Assembly: GCF_001484965.1 (NCBI RefSeq)
Contig: NZ_KQ947395.1
Span: 37,087 to 101,086, forward strand
From: Shouchella shacheensis
GTDB lineage: Bacteria; Bacillota; Bacilli; Bacillales; Bacillaceae_D
Direction of reading: 5' to 3'
DNA length: 64,000 nt
A program made the translations under genes and the position numbers. The notes beneath the pieces were generated by a model. The model did not search any database and was not told the origin of the DNA. It saw nothing but the letters and a program-made list of their open reading frames with translations. Below, piece after piece: positions 14,586 to 22,962 of the stretch (its first letter is position 1; each line of letters begins with the position of its first letter).

Positions 14586-16898
14586 ATGTCCACGAACAAT
14601 GACTGGATGTACGAACAAGAACGAGCGGCCTTTATTCATGCCTATATCCGCACGAAACAAGCATTGCTGCGTGAAAAGGCAGAAGGGGTTTCGTCTGACG
14701 AAATGGAGTTAAAGGAAACGTTTTGGGAGAATGTGACCGTAAACCTCTCGAACACAGAGGACGCGGCAGAGACCATTTCCAGCATCAAGCAGCAGGCGGA
14801 GCTCCTCAATGAACGAGAACGAAGTGGAGAACTGGTGAAACGACATATGAAGACGCTGCGTCGCTTAGCGGAGTCCCCGTATTTTGGACGCATTGACTTG
14901 ATCGAAGAAGGCGAAACAAAAGCCGAGCCGATTTATATTGGTCTTGCTTCGCTTATGGATGAAACCGAAAATGAATTTTATATCTATGACTGGCGGGCGC
15001 CGATCTCGAGCGTCTACTATGACTTCGGTCCGGGGGACGTGCACTACGAGGCTCCTGCAGGGGTTGTCCACGCAATGCTTGAAAACAAGCGTCAGTATGT
15101 ATTCCGGCGCGGAGCGCTGAAGACAATGTTCGATACGGCGATTACGATCGGCGACGAGCGCTTGAAAGAAGCGCTCAGCCACCAGGCGAATACACAGATG
15201 AAGACGATTGTGTCAACCATTCAAAAGGAACAAAACACGGCAATTCGGGATCACAAGAGCCGTTTTCTCGTTGTTCAAGGGGTGGCAGGGAGCGGAAAAA
15301 CCTCGGTCGCGATGCAGCGCGCTGCCTACTTGCTCTATAAGCACCGCAACTCGATTCATGCGAACCAGCTTGTTCTTTTCTCGCCCAACCAGCTATTTGC
15401 AAGCTATGTCTCAACAGTCCTGCCGGAGCTCGGAGAAGAAAACATGGCGCAAATGACGTTTCGCACTTATGTATACAAGCGTCTAGGCAAGCGGTTTGAG
15501 GTCGAGAACGGCTTTGAACAGCTGGAGTATGTGCTTGGTGCGAAGGAAGACAGCGCCTACACGATTAGACTGGTGGGAATAAGGGAGAAGGCCGGGCTTT
15601 CGTTTAAGGACAGACTTGATGCGTATGTTGATCAACTGGAAGGAGATGGATTTTCGTTTCACGACGTGACCTTCCGTGGGCGCGTGCTCGTCTCCAAAAG
15701 CGATCTGCAGACGTATTTTTATTGTTTGAATCAAGACAATCCTATTCAAAACCGTCTTCGGCAGACAGCGGAGTGGCTATTAAAGGAGCTAGCGAAGGAG
15801 GAAGGGCGAGAGCGTTCCAGTGAGTGGGTCGAGCAAGAACGAGAACTTGTTGATAAGGAAACGCTGCTCAAGATTCATCATGAAATTCAGCAAGCGTATC
15901 CGAACGAGGATGTGTTTGCAGAGGAGGAAAAACAGCATAAGCGGCTCGCTCGGTATTTGACGGCAGAAGCGTTTAAGCCTCTCAAGAAGTGGGTCAAAAC
16001 GTACGGCTTTGTTGATGATCAGCAAATGTATGAGGCGTTTTTGTTTGCGGACGTCCATGGGAACGTGGAGCATTGGGGTGCCATCGCCCTTTGGACAAAG
16101 GACCAGCTCGACCACGGAGTTTTGCCGTACGAAGATGCCACGCCCTATATGTATTTGCAGGACCGCTTGAAAGGACTACGCGTCGATCGTTCGATCAGGC
16201 ATGTGTTTATCGATGAAGCGCAGGACTACTCCTCTTTTCAATTGGCTTTCATGCAGCGACTCTATCCAGCTGCCCGCTTTACGATTGTCGGGGATAGAAG
16301 TCAGGCACTATTTACACATGCAACCAGTCAAGGGGTCTTGCAGCAGCTGGGCGAGCAGGAGGATGTGCGGCTGCTTCGTTTTTCAAAAAGCTACCGCTCC
16401 ACAGAGCCGATTATGCGATTTGCTCGAGAGCTTCTACCAAACCCGGCAGATGTCCAGCCTTTTGAGCGGGAGGGGACAAAACCGACGCTTAACGTGGTAG
16501 CTTCAAAAGAAGCGCTTGTCACGCCAGTGAAGGACCAGCTCCAAGCGTTCGCGGATGAAGAGATCGCGACTGTTGCGGTCATTACGAAAACCGCAAGGGA
16601 GGCGGCAGATGCTCATGCACGCTTGAGTGAATGGTTTGATATTCAGCTACTCAAACAGGATGATCACGAGTATGCAAGAGGATTGGTGATATTGCCGGTT
16701 TATCTGGCGAAAGGCATCGAGTTCGATGCTGTCATCGTCTACGATGCTTCCGATGGAGTGTATGGGGCAGAGCAGGAACGATTCCATCTTTACACCGCAT
16801 GTACACGAGCGATGCACAAGCTTGCGGTCTTTTCGATTGGACAGCCGTCTCGGTGGGTGGAAGCTGTGCCTGGAGAGCTGTACACGAAGGGTAGTTAG
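14586..16898 (+). CDS. helD: RNA polymerase recycling motor HelD
   Basis: A 770-residue UvrD/Rep-like superfamily 1 ATPase of the HelD type, which binds RNA polymerase and helps release it from stalled or spent complexes. The N-terminal charged coiled-coil region (residues about 1-130) precedes the DWRAPISSVYYD motif typical of HelD. Walker A VQGVAGSGKTSVA is near residues 230-242, motif II VFIDEAQDYS and motif III IVGDRSQALF follow, and FSKSYRST and TACTRAMHKL are motifs IV and VI. The start ATG 14586 is preceded by GAAAGGGCG. The stop codon TAG lies in a 7-8 bp direct repeat that flanks a 145-bp inverted-repeat element, so the natural stop was probably TAA before insertion. Confidence 0.93.
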   Translation: MSTNNDWMYEQERAAFIHAYIRTKQALLREKAEGVSSDEMELKETFWENVTVNLSNTEDAAETISSIKQQAELLNERERSGELVKRHMKTLRRLAESPYFGRIDLIEEGETKAEPIYIGLASLMDETENEFYIYDWRAPISSVYYDFGPGDVHYEAPAGVVHAMLENKRQYVFRRGALKTMFDTAITIGDERLKEALSHQANTQMKTIVSTIQKEQNTAIRDHKSRFLVVQGVAGSGKTSVAMQRAAYLLYKHRNSIHANQLVLFSPNQLFASYVSTVLPELGEENMAQMTFRTYVYKRLGKRFEVENGFEQLEYVLGAKEDSAYTIRLVGIREKAGLSFKDRLDAYVDQLEGDGFSFHDVTFRGRVLVSKSDLQTYFYCLNQDNPIQNRLRQTAEWLLKELAKEEGRERSSEWVEQERELVDKETLLKIHHEIQQAYPNEDVFAEEEKQHKRLARYLTAEAFKPLKKWVKTYGFVDDQQMYEAFLFADVHGNVEHWGAIALWTKDQLDHGVLPYEDATPYMYLQDRLKGLRVDRSIRHVFIDEAQDYSSFQLAFMQRLYPAARFTIVGDRSQALFTHATSQGVLQQLGEQEDVRLLRFSKSYRSTEPIMRFARELLPNPADVQPFEREGTKPTLNVVASKEALVTPVKDQLQAFADEEIATVAVITKTAREAADAHARLSEWFDIQLLKQDDHEYARGLVILPVYLAKGIEFDAVIVYDASDGVYGAEQERFHLYTACTRAMHKLAVFSIGQPSRWVEAVPGELYTKGS

Positions 16899-17043
16899 CT
16901 CAACTTTCGGACACGTAAAATACAACTCATTCCCTGATACAAAGGAACTAAGGCCACTGACGCTGTCGGAGGAATCCGAACAAGCAGTGATAATCCGGAC
17001 CAAACGAGAGGGTCAACTATGTTTTTAAACTCCGAAAGTTGAG
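16899..17043. mobile_element. MITE-like element, 145 bp, at the helD stop codon
   Basis: Perfect 13-bp terminal inverted repeats CTCAACTTTCGGA (16899-16911) and TCCGAAAGTTGAG (17031-17043) bound a segment without a transposase frame. The direct repeat GTAGTTA flanks it on both sides (16891-16897 and 17044-17050), with G or A as the eighth base, which looks like a target-site duplication. The left copy supplies the last codons and stop of helD. The parent transposon family cannot be named from this window. Confidence 0.75.
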
Positions 17044-17189
17044 GTAGTTAAGAGGGACGCGACACACTTTACAAGCAGGAGCGGAGAAATCATAAGCTGA
17101 AGGTGCGTCCCCACCTCCACACACCTTTATGGATAAAAAAGCCATTTTTAGTCCTCACTTTAACAGTTAAAAGAACCTCAAAACAAGCG

Positions 17190-17226
17190 ATCCCGTACCA
17201 CTTTTAAAGTGATACAGGATTTTTAG
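17190..17226. terminator. Bidirectional terminator between helD and dat
   Basis: ATCCCGTACCACTTT and AAAGTGATACAGGAT pair over 15 bp with two G-T pairs, followed by TTTTT on the plus strand and with an A-rich partner on the minus strand. It serves the convergent ends of helD and dat. Confidence 0.75.
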
Positions 17227-17249
17227 AAAAAGCTCTTTCCTTTCCCTCT

Positions 17250-18086
17250 TTACTTCGGAATCAGGGAAGCAAAAGCTTCCTGTAGCTCGCGTGTGACAGT
17301 GCCAATAGAAAGACTGGCTTCCACCTGACCTTTAAAGGTAGTGATAGGCGTCACTTCAATTGACGTGCTCGTAACAAAGGCTTCGTCTGCTTGGGCGAGC
17401 ACTTCTTTTGGAAAAGGCTCTTCGACAACTTGAAGATCGAGTTTCTTTGCGAGTTCAATCACTTGCTGGCGGGTGATGCCATTTAATATAAGATGGTTTG
17501 CAGGATGCGTGTAAAGCGTGCGGTCGTTAACAAGGAAAAGGTTTGAGGAGGAGCCCTCAGTCACGATGCCGTCACGGTGCATGATCGCTTCTCCGCACTC
17601 ATGATCGCTCGCTTCTCGTTTGGCCATGACGTTGCCGAGCAAGTTGATGCTTTTGATGTCGCAGCGGAGCCAGCGAATGTCATCGGTAACGTAGGCGGAA
17701 ATGCCCTGTTTCTGGTCTTCCACCGGCGGTTTTGCTGGAAGAGTGAACCCGGTGAGGATCGGCTTTTCGCCGCGTTGGTACAAGTGGTTTCGCGGAGTAG
17801 CTCCACGGGTTAGCTGCATATAAATCGCCCCATCATGTAAGGCTTCCTTTTTCACGAGCTCGGTGCTCAAGTTCACTAATTTTTCCTGGGTAAAAGGGAT
17901 ATCCATATCAAGCTTCGCAGCGCTAGAAAACAAGCGCTCAAGGTGAGCGTCCATCGCAAAAAAAGATCCGTTGTAAAGCCGTACGACTTCGTAGATGCCG
18001 TCTCCAAAGTGATAGCCTCGGTCCATTAGCTGGATCTTGACCTCCTCTTCAGGAACGATGTGATCGTCTAAAATAGCATATTTCAT
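17250..18086 (-). CDS. dat: D-amino acid aminotransferase
   Basis: A 278-residue class IV PLP aminotransferase that interconverts D-alanine and D-glutamate via their keto acids, feeding peptidoglycan (and, in some bacilli, poly-gamma-glutamate) synthesis. The PLP lysine is K145 in CDIKSINLLGN and the cofactor-anchoring E177 is in VTEGSSSN, both at the classic Bacillus D-AAT positions. LMDRGYHFGDGIYEVV (residues 20-35) is the N-terminal signature. A branched-chain aminotransferase is unlikely given these features. The gene stands alone on the minus strand with AGCGGGGGC before ATG. Confidence 0.94.
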   Translation of the reverse strand: MKYAILDDHIVPEEEVKIQLMDRGYHFGDGIYEVVRLYNGSFFAMDAHLERLFSSAAKLDMDIPFTQEKLVNLSTELVKKEALHDGAIYMQLTRGATPRNHLYQRGEKPILTGFTLPAKPPVEDQKQGISAYVTDDIRWLRCDIKSINLLGNVMAKREASDHECGEAIMHRDGIVTEGSSSNLFLVNDRTLYTHPANHLILNGITRQQVIELAKKLDLQVVEEPFPKEVLAQADEAFVTSTSIEVTPITTFKGQVEASLSIGTVTRELQEAFASLIPK

Positions 18087-18374
18087 TTTTCTAAGCCCCC
18101 GCTCCTATTCGTCATACGTTGCTTCTCTCTTCTTATTTTCCAGAAAAAGCCCTCGTCTGTCAATCAGAAAAAGAGCGATTCATCCTCTCTTAGTTTGAGT
18201 TGTCCTGTCGTTTCATCTCTAAAAAAACCTTCATGTTCAAGGGGTTAACGCAAGTCATATTTGCGGTGTCCTTCCTACTTGTTTTATAGTAAACTAGGGA
18301 GGACGACTTCGCGGACGCGGCAAGTCCGTATGATGCGCGTCTGTTGTACTGTTTTGTTCAAGGGGAGGGAGTCT

Positions 18375-18806
18375 ATGCCGACACCAAGCATGGAAGATTA
18401 TTTGGAACGCATATATATGTTGATTGAAGAGAAAGGCTACGCCCGCGTCTCGGATATCGCCGATGGACTGGAGGTACATCCCTCATCCGTCACAAAAATG
18501 GTGCAAAAGCTAGATAAAAGCGAGTACCTTGTGTATGAACGGTATCGTGGCCTTGTGCTTACAGCAAAAGGAAACAAAATCGGGAAGCGTCTGGTGTATC
18601 GCCACGAACTGCTTGAAGACTTCATGAAGCTCATTGGTGTCGCTGACGACCATATTTATCAAGATGTAGAGGGAATCGAACATCATATTAGCTGGGATGC
18701 GATTGATCGTATTGGCGATCTCGTTCAATACTTTCAAGAAAACAGCGAGCGTGTAAAAGCACTGCGCGAGGTTCAGCAAAAAAACGAAATGGATGAAAAG
18801 GAGTAG
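18375..18806 (+). CDS. mntR: Manganese-responsive repressor MntR
   Basis: A 143-residue DtxR-family regulator of manganese uptake. The winged helix (residues about 5-70) contains [11 protein letters not shown] and [13 protein letters not shown]. The Mn ligands D8, E11, H77, E99, E102 and H103 fall exactly at the B. subtilis MntR positions, which argues for manganese rather than iron sensing. ATG 18375 behind AGGGGAGGG gives [15 protein letters not shown], matching the family start, so a longer in-frame start at 18261 is rejected. Its place between lipM and yqhO is ancestral, and helD and dat are inserted before it. The 288-bp gap to dat holds no other gene I recognise. Confidence 0.95.
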   Translation: MPTPSMEDYLERIYMLIEEKGYARVSDIADGLEVHPSSVTKMVQKLDKSEYLVYERYRGLVLTAKGNKIGKRLVYRHELLEDFMKLIGVADDHIYQDVEGIEHHISWDAIDRIGDLVQYFQENSERVKALREVQQKNEMDEKE

Positions 18807-18835
18807 TGCGTCCCGGTGGACGTGCTATTTTTTGT

Positions 18836-19066
18836 GTCTAGCTCCGGCGTCGCCCCGATAAAAGAAATCCCGAATTTGGATTTCTTTTATCGGGTCTCCA
18901 AAATTCTCGCTTCTGGTGCGACCCGCCTGCGCTTTTCGGATTGTCTAGCTCCGGCTGCCCACTCGCTCGAGGTTTCTTCAGACCGCCAGATCAAGCCAAA
19001 AAGCGGCCTGATACTGCCGTTCTTCCAGAACTTGTCGCTCGTAAGCAGGGCGCCTACGCATCTTGG
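18836..19066 (+). repeat. Tandem pair of interspersed palindromic repeats (A variant, then B)
   Basis: Unit 1 (18836-18942) starts GTCTAGCTCCGGC and ends GACCCGCCTGCGCTTTTCGG, but its centre is replaced by a long near-perfect hairpin: CCCGATAAAAGAAATCC pairs with GGATTTCTTTTATCGGG. Unit 2 (18943-19066) is type B, with CCCACTCGCTCGAGG, a TCAAGCC...GGCCTGA core and GTAAGCAGGGCGCC. The pair lies after mntR and may terminate or stabilise its message. Confidence 0.88.
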
Positions 19067-19159
19067 TTGAGAACGAAATGTTTTTTCATAATCAATCGGT
19101 ACAAGTACCCAATTCTCCTGCTGTGCATATAGTGGTTTGTAATTGAATGGAGAGATTAG

Positions 19160-19657
19160 ATGTACCATCAACCTGTTATGCCTCGTCAACACCTTGCCTG
19201 GCACGAGACGTTGGAACTGCACGAATTAACGGCCTCCCAAGCCACTGTTTTAATGAAGTGTAAAGCCTCGGTACACAAGGTGCCTGATCGGACATTACAG
19301 ACCATTTATCTGGAAACCATTCAGATGCTTGAGAAAAATCTCCAAGAGTTGCTGCCCTTTTTCTCACATGCTCCCAGAGGGGAACACGCCTCTCATGATT
19401 TAGATGCGGCCTTTTGGGCAAGTGATTTACTCGCTGCGGCTAAATCGGCGATGCGCAACTATGCGATTGCGATTACGGAAACAGCTACGCCTCAGTTACG
19501 GGAAGTGTTAAGCAAACAGCTTCATGGCGCAATTGAGTTGCATGCGATGATTTTTTATTACATGTGCGAGAACGATGATTATCCGGCGTATGACCTTGAA
19601 AAGCTACTGAAAAATGATGTGAAAAACGCACATAAAGCACTTCGGATGAGTTATTAA
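19160..19657 (+). CDS. Spore coat protein F-like protein
   Basis: A 165-residue protein with the layout of the CotF-like/YhcQ coat family (ferritin-like helical bundle). HETLELHELTA near residues 14-24, YAIAITETATPQLREVLSKQLHGAIELHAMIFYYM (about residues 102-136, quoted here only as its landmarks) and a tyrosine-rich YPAYD tail fit this group. Such proteins are made in the mother cell and placed in the coat. GAGAGAT before ATG 19160 is a weak ribosome site. The gene is single, between mntR and the tct operon, with its own terminator. The specific coat role is unknown. Confidence 0.75.
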   Translation: MYHQPVMPRQHLAWHETLELHELTASQATVLMKCKASVHKVPDRTLQTIYLETIQMLEKNLQELLPFFSHAPRGEHASHDLDAAFWASDLLAAAKSAMRNYAIAITETATPQLREVLSKQLHGAIELHAMIFYYMCENDDYPAYDLEKLLKNDVKNAHKALRMSY

Positions 19658-19674
19658 GTGAAAAAGGTCAAACC

Positions 19675-19709
19675 AACTCAGCATGCATTGCCGCACGCTG
19701 AGTTGTTTT
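19675..19709. terminator. Terminator after the coat-like gene
   Basis: AACTCAGC (19675-19682) pairs with GCTGAGTT (19697-19704) and is followed by GTTTTA. It lies between convergent genes and may also serve tctA on the minus strand. Confidence 0.75.
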
Positions 19710-19718
19710 ATGAACACG

Positions 19719-21230
19719 TCAAGCTTTAAAGTGGTTTTCTGTATTTTCCTTTCTACGTTTGCGAGCGCTTTGCAGCAACGGAATAAAGAAAGATAGAACA
19801 GCTACCACTAACAGGGAGAGCGCGATCGGTTTTGTAAAGAGAATGCTAACATCGTTGCCTGAAATCGTCATCGCTTGCCTGAAGGACTGCTCCATCATTC
19901 CCCCAAGAATGAATGCGAGGATGAAAGGGGCCGCAGGAAAAGCGAACATTCTCATTAAGTACCCGATCACCCCGAACGCTAATAAGAGATACAGATCGAA
20001 CACATTAAAGCTAATCGAGTACACACCAATGATGCAAAAAACGATCACCAGTGAGATCAGCATCGCACGCGGAATCGCCAAGATTTTCGCAATGTAGGGG
20101 ATGAGGGGCAAATTCAAAACCAAAAGAAAAATATTGCCAACATACATGCTCATAATCACACCCCAAAAGAGGGTTGGATTTTCAGTCATGAGCAGCGGTC
20201 CGGGTTGCACATTGAGCACAAGTAAGGCACCGAGCATGACGGCGGTTGTTCCTGACCCTGGAATTCCTAAACTTAATAGCGGCACAAAGGATCCACTTGT
20301 CGCTGCATTGTTGGCGGCTTCGGGGGCAGTTAAGCCCTTGATCGAACCTTTGCCGAACTCTTCTGGATTTTTCGCCAATTTTCTTTCTGTTGTATAGCCG
20401 ATGAAAGAGGCAATCGTAGCTCCTGCCCCCGGTAAAACCCCAAGAATGAAACCTAACACAGATTGTCGACTCATCGGTCCGGACATTTCTTTAATGTCTT
20501 TTTTCTTAAGTTTTAAACTACCAATGGTTTTATTATCAAAATCGGTTTTATTTCGATTAATAATAAGTGCACACACTTCCGCAAGGGCAAACAACCCGAG
20601 GGCGATGACAAGGAAATCAATCCCTTCTAACAGATTAGCATTGCCAAATGTGAAGCGAGTCGTTCCTGTTTGCGCATCAATCCCAATCGTGACGGTCATT
20701 ATGCCAAGCAGTGCTGACATTAATGCTTTCATTGTCGAGCCCCGTGATAAGCTTGCGATCGCCGTTAACCCGAGGATCATCAAGGCAAAGTATTCAGGTG
20801 GACCAAAGACGATGGCGACACTCGATAGAACAGGGGCAAAGACCATTAGCAAAACGACACTAACGGTTCCCCCGAAGAAGCTCGCGATCGCAGCAATCGC
20901 GAGTGCTTTTCCTGCTTCTCCGCGCTTGGCCATCGGGTAGCCATCAAAGGAAGTAGCGACGGCTCCAGCCACACCTGGAGCGTTTAAGAGGATGGAAGAG
21001 GAAGAGCCACCAAAAATCGCTCCATAGTAGACGCCAGCCATCATCACAAGCGCGATGGTAGGGTCCATGTTATAGGTCAAAGGGATCATAATCGCGATCG
21101 CGCTGATTGGCCCGAGCCCAGGCATCATACCGATCAATGTTCCAATAAAAACGCCAATGAATACAAATAAAATCCCATCAAGACTGAGGGCCATTTGCAA
21201 GCCGCTTAATATTCCGTTAAAATCAATCAT
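19719..21230 (-). CDS. tctA: Tripartite tricarboxylate transporter large permease TctA
   Basis: A 503-residue polytopic membrane protein with roughly twelve hydrophobic segments. The TctA family marks are FIGTLIGMMPGLGPISAIAI near residues 27-46, GVYYGAIFGGSSSSILLNAPG (about 65-85), SFDGYPMAKRGEAGKALAI and a second GVLPGAGATIASFIGY repeat. It forms the channel of a secondary solute:cation symporter that takes substrate from the TctC binding protein. It is the last gene of tctC-tctB-tctA, with GGAGGTTGC before its start. The substrate is a carboxylate by family, but not defined by sequence. Confidence 0.93.
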   Translation of the reverse strand: MIDFNGILSGLQMALSLDGILFVFIGVFIGTLIGMMPGLGPISAIAIMIPLTYNMDPTIALVMMAGVYYGAIFGGSSSSILLNAPGVAGAVATSFDGYPMAKRGEAGKALAIAAIASFFGGTVSVVLLMVFAPVLSSVAIVFGPPEYFALMILGLTAIASLSRGSTMKALMSALLGIMTVTIGIDAQTGTTRFTFGNANLLEGIDFLVIALGLFALAEVCALIINRNKTDFDNKTIGSLKLKKKDIKEMSGPMSRQSVLGFILGVLPGAGATIASFIGYTTERKLAKNPEEFGKGSIKGLTAPEAANNAATSGSFVPLLSLGIPGSGTTAVMLGALLVLNVQPGPLLMTENPTLFWGVIMSMYVGNIFLLVLNLPLIPYIAKILAIPRAMLISLVIVFCIIGVYSISFNVFDLYLLLAFGVIGYLMRMFAFPAAPFILAFILGGMMEQSFRQAMTISGNDVSILFTKPIALSLLVVAVLSFFIPLLQSARKRRKENTENHFKA

Positions 21231-21249
21231 TGTTCAAGCAACCTCCTTT

Positions 21250-21708
21250 CTAAAAAGGCAAAATTCCTGTTGGCAGTCGAATGCTTAGAAGCTGCGTGAA
21301 GAGGATGTAAAGTGATAGTGGTACAGAAATTGAAACGATCGCGTTTCTGAGTAATTTCTTGTAACCAAGCACCCATGTGCATAGGAAAATAAAAGCAATC
21401 GATGTCAAAAGGAAACCGAGAATTTCCAGTAAAAAAATATACAGGAAGGTCATCACGAGCACGCCAAGAATAAGGGGCCAATCGTGTTTGGCCTCCGTTC
21501 GTTTCTCCCGTTCTTCCTCGCTTTCCTGAACAGGCATAAAGAAGTAAATGACCGACAGAATCATGAGCAAAGCTCCCGTAATTTTAGGAATCGTGTCCGC
21601 ATCGATGACGGTGTTCATGAAACTTGGCAATTGAAAAGCCAAGTAGAGGTAAAAGCCTGCAAGCGCTATAAGAACAAGGCTTACCTTGCGATGGATAGGC
21701 TGAAGCAT
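21250..21708 (-). CDS. tctB: Tripartite tricarboxylate transporter small permease TctB
   Basis: A 152-residue membrane protein with four hydrophobic segments (about residues 9-25, 39-56, 76-106 and 115-145) and a charged EESEEEREKRTE loop in the middle, the usual plan of the TctB subunit. It overlaps no gene but is 19 bp before tctA. Upstream, a 13-bp perfect hairpin separates it from tctC. It works with TctA as the membrane part of the transporter. Confidence 0.88.
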   Translation of the reverse strand: MLQPIHRKVSLVLIALAGFYLYLAFQLPSFMNTVIDADTIPKITGALLMILSVIYFFMPVQESEEEREKRTEAKHDWPLILGVLVMTFLYIFLLEILGFLLTSIAFIFLCTWVLGYKKLLRNAIVSISVPLSLYILFTQLLSIRLPTGILPF

Positions 21709-21734
21709 AGTCGTTCTCCCTTCCCCGTATTAAG

Positions 21735-21766
21735 AGAAGTCGTGTTCAGGTAAGAACACGACTTCT
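21735..21766 (-). promoter_or_regulatory. Strong hairpin between tctC and tctB
   Basis: AGAAGTCGTGTTC (21735-21747) and GAACACGACTTCT (21754-21766) form a perfect 13-bp stem with a 6-base loop. On the transcribed minus strand it is followed by CTTAATACGG rather than a T-run, so it is likely a message-stabilising or partially terminating element that favours tctC over the permease genes. Confidence 0.7.
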
Positions 21767-21770
21767 ACGC

Positions 21771-22796
21771 TTATTCTCCGTAAAGATCCAGTTCCTCAAG
21801 CAATGCTTGCATTTCTGCATTTTGTTCCGCGAGAAAATCACTGTATTCTTCGCCACTCATGAAGTAAGGTTCCCAGGAGTAGTTCTCGCGCATTTCACCC
21901 CACTCATCCGACTCGTGTAATTCTTTGAATTTTTCTTCGTAATAAGCAACTTGTTCGTCTGTCATCCCGGGCGGCCCGAAGAAACCGCGCCAGTTAATAA
22001 AGGTTTCATCAATTCCCTGTTCGATTGCTGTAGGGAAGTCCTCGACGACTTCGCCTTCCAAACGTTCTTCTGCCGTAATCCCAAGCACTCGAACCTCGCC
22101 AGCGCGCACTTGTTCAATCGTTTCCGTTACCCCTGTGGAGTACACTTGCACGCTGCCATTTAGCAAATTCGTCATCGCACTCCCATCTTGAGCCGATACA
22201 TATTGGATCGACCTCGGATCGACGCCAGCTGCTTTGGCGATATTCACGAATTGAACGTGGTCCATGCTTCCCGGGGCGGATTCCCCAACAACTGAAATCT
22301 CTCCTGGGTTTTCTTTCAGGTCTTCAAAGAGTTCATCTAAGCTTTCCCATGGGGCATCATCGCGAACAGCAAAGGCCCCAAAATCGGCAATCATATTAGC
22401 AAGTGGCGTAAAGTCTTCATAACCGTACTCGGACTGACCGTTTAACGGAATTAACAGCAGAGGAGGGGAAGCGACAAACATGTAGTGCGGGTCTTCGGCT
22501 TGCCCTGCAATATAAGACCACCCCACGGCACCACCTCCGCCTTCGCGGTTAATGACGCCAATGCCTTCATCAATAATGCCGGTCTCTCCAAATACTTGGG
22601 CAGCCATCCGGGCCGTCGTGTCCCAGCCACCACCTGCCCCTGCTGGTGCGACAATCTCAAGATTCCCTTCTGGCTCCCAGGCTTCGGTTTCCCCGTCCCC
22701 GTCGTTGTCTGCTGTTGTCTCCTCGGCTTCATTTCCGCAAGCGCTTACAATGGATAGTAAGAATAGCCCAAGCAATGTAAAGCGTAGTGATTTCAT
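21771..22796 (-). CDS. tctC: Tripartite tricarboxylate transporter binding protein TctC (lipoprotein)
   Basis: A 341-residue extracytoplasmic solute receptor. It has a lipoprotein signal peptide ending in SIVSACGNE (lipobox cysteine near residue 20), an acidic linker (EETTADNDGDGETE) and then the Bug/TctC fold starting with NLEIVAPAGAGGGWDTTAR. The acidic linker and acidic body suit a saline or alkaline outside. The gene leads the tct operon, directly downstream of the two-component genes, which probably control it. A catabolite-repression-like box (TGTAAGCGCTTGCG) lies within its signal-peptide codons. Confidence 0.93.
   Translation of the reverse strand: MKSLRFTLLGLFLLSIVSACGNEAEETTADNDGDGETEAWEPEGNLEIVAPAGAGGGWDTTARMAAQVFGETGIIDEGIGVINREGGGGAVGWSYIAGQAEDPHYMFVASPPLLLIPLNGQSEYGYEDFTPLANMIADFGAFAVRDDAPWESLDELFEDLKENPGEISVVGESAPGSMDHVQFVNIAKAAGVDPRSIQYVSAQDGSAMTNLLNGSVQVYSTGVTETIEQVRAGEVRVLGITAEERLEGEVVEDFPTAIEQGIDETFINWRGFFGPPGMTDEQVAYYEEKFKELHESDEWGEMRENYSWEPYFMSGEEYSDFLAEQNAEMQALLEELDLYGE
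22737..22750 (-). promoter_or_regulatory. Possible cre (catabolite-responsive element) inside tctC
   Basis: On the minus strand TGTAAGCGCTTGCG matches the CcpA consensus TGWAANCGNTNWCA except for two of the last three positions. Its position about 50 bases inside the first gene of a transport operon suits road-block repression, but it also encodes the lipobox region, so chance cannot be excluded. Confidence 0.4.
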
Positions 22797-22962
22797 GGAT
22801 CATTTCCCCCTTTTGTATAATGAGTTGATCATAAGCGAGAAGGACCCTCTTTGTAACCGTTTTCCCTATACTTTCTATTAAATTCTATAAGAGTCTTTTT
22901 TGTTCATATTGTTCACGGAGGGAAGTAGGGACAAAAAGAACCCCCTATATACGTAGAGAGTT

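Noticed and set aside
16726-17028. 100-codon plus-strand frame across the helD end and the MITE-like element
   Set aside because: It lies in another frame inside helD, has no ribosome site and enters the repeat element by chance.
18261-18374. Longer N-terminus for mntR starting at 18261
   Set aside because: The added residues do not match MntR, whose start MxTPSMExY and ribosome site fit ATG 18375.
19759-20940. Plus-strand frames of 98-179 codons opposite tctA
   Set aside because: They are antisense shadows of a hydrophobic membrane protein gene, without ribosome sites.
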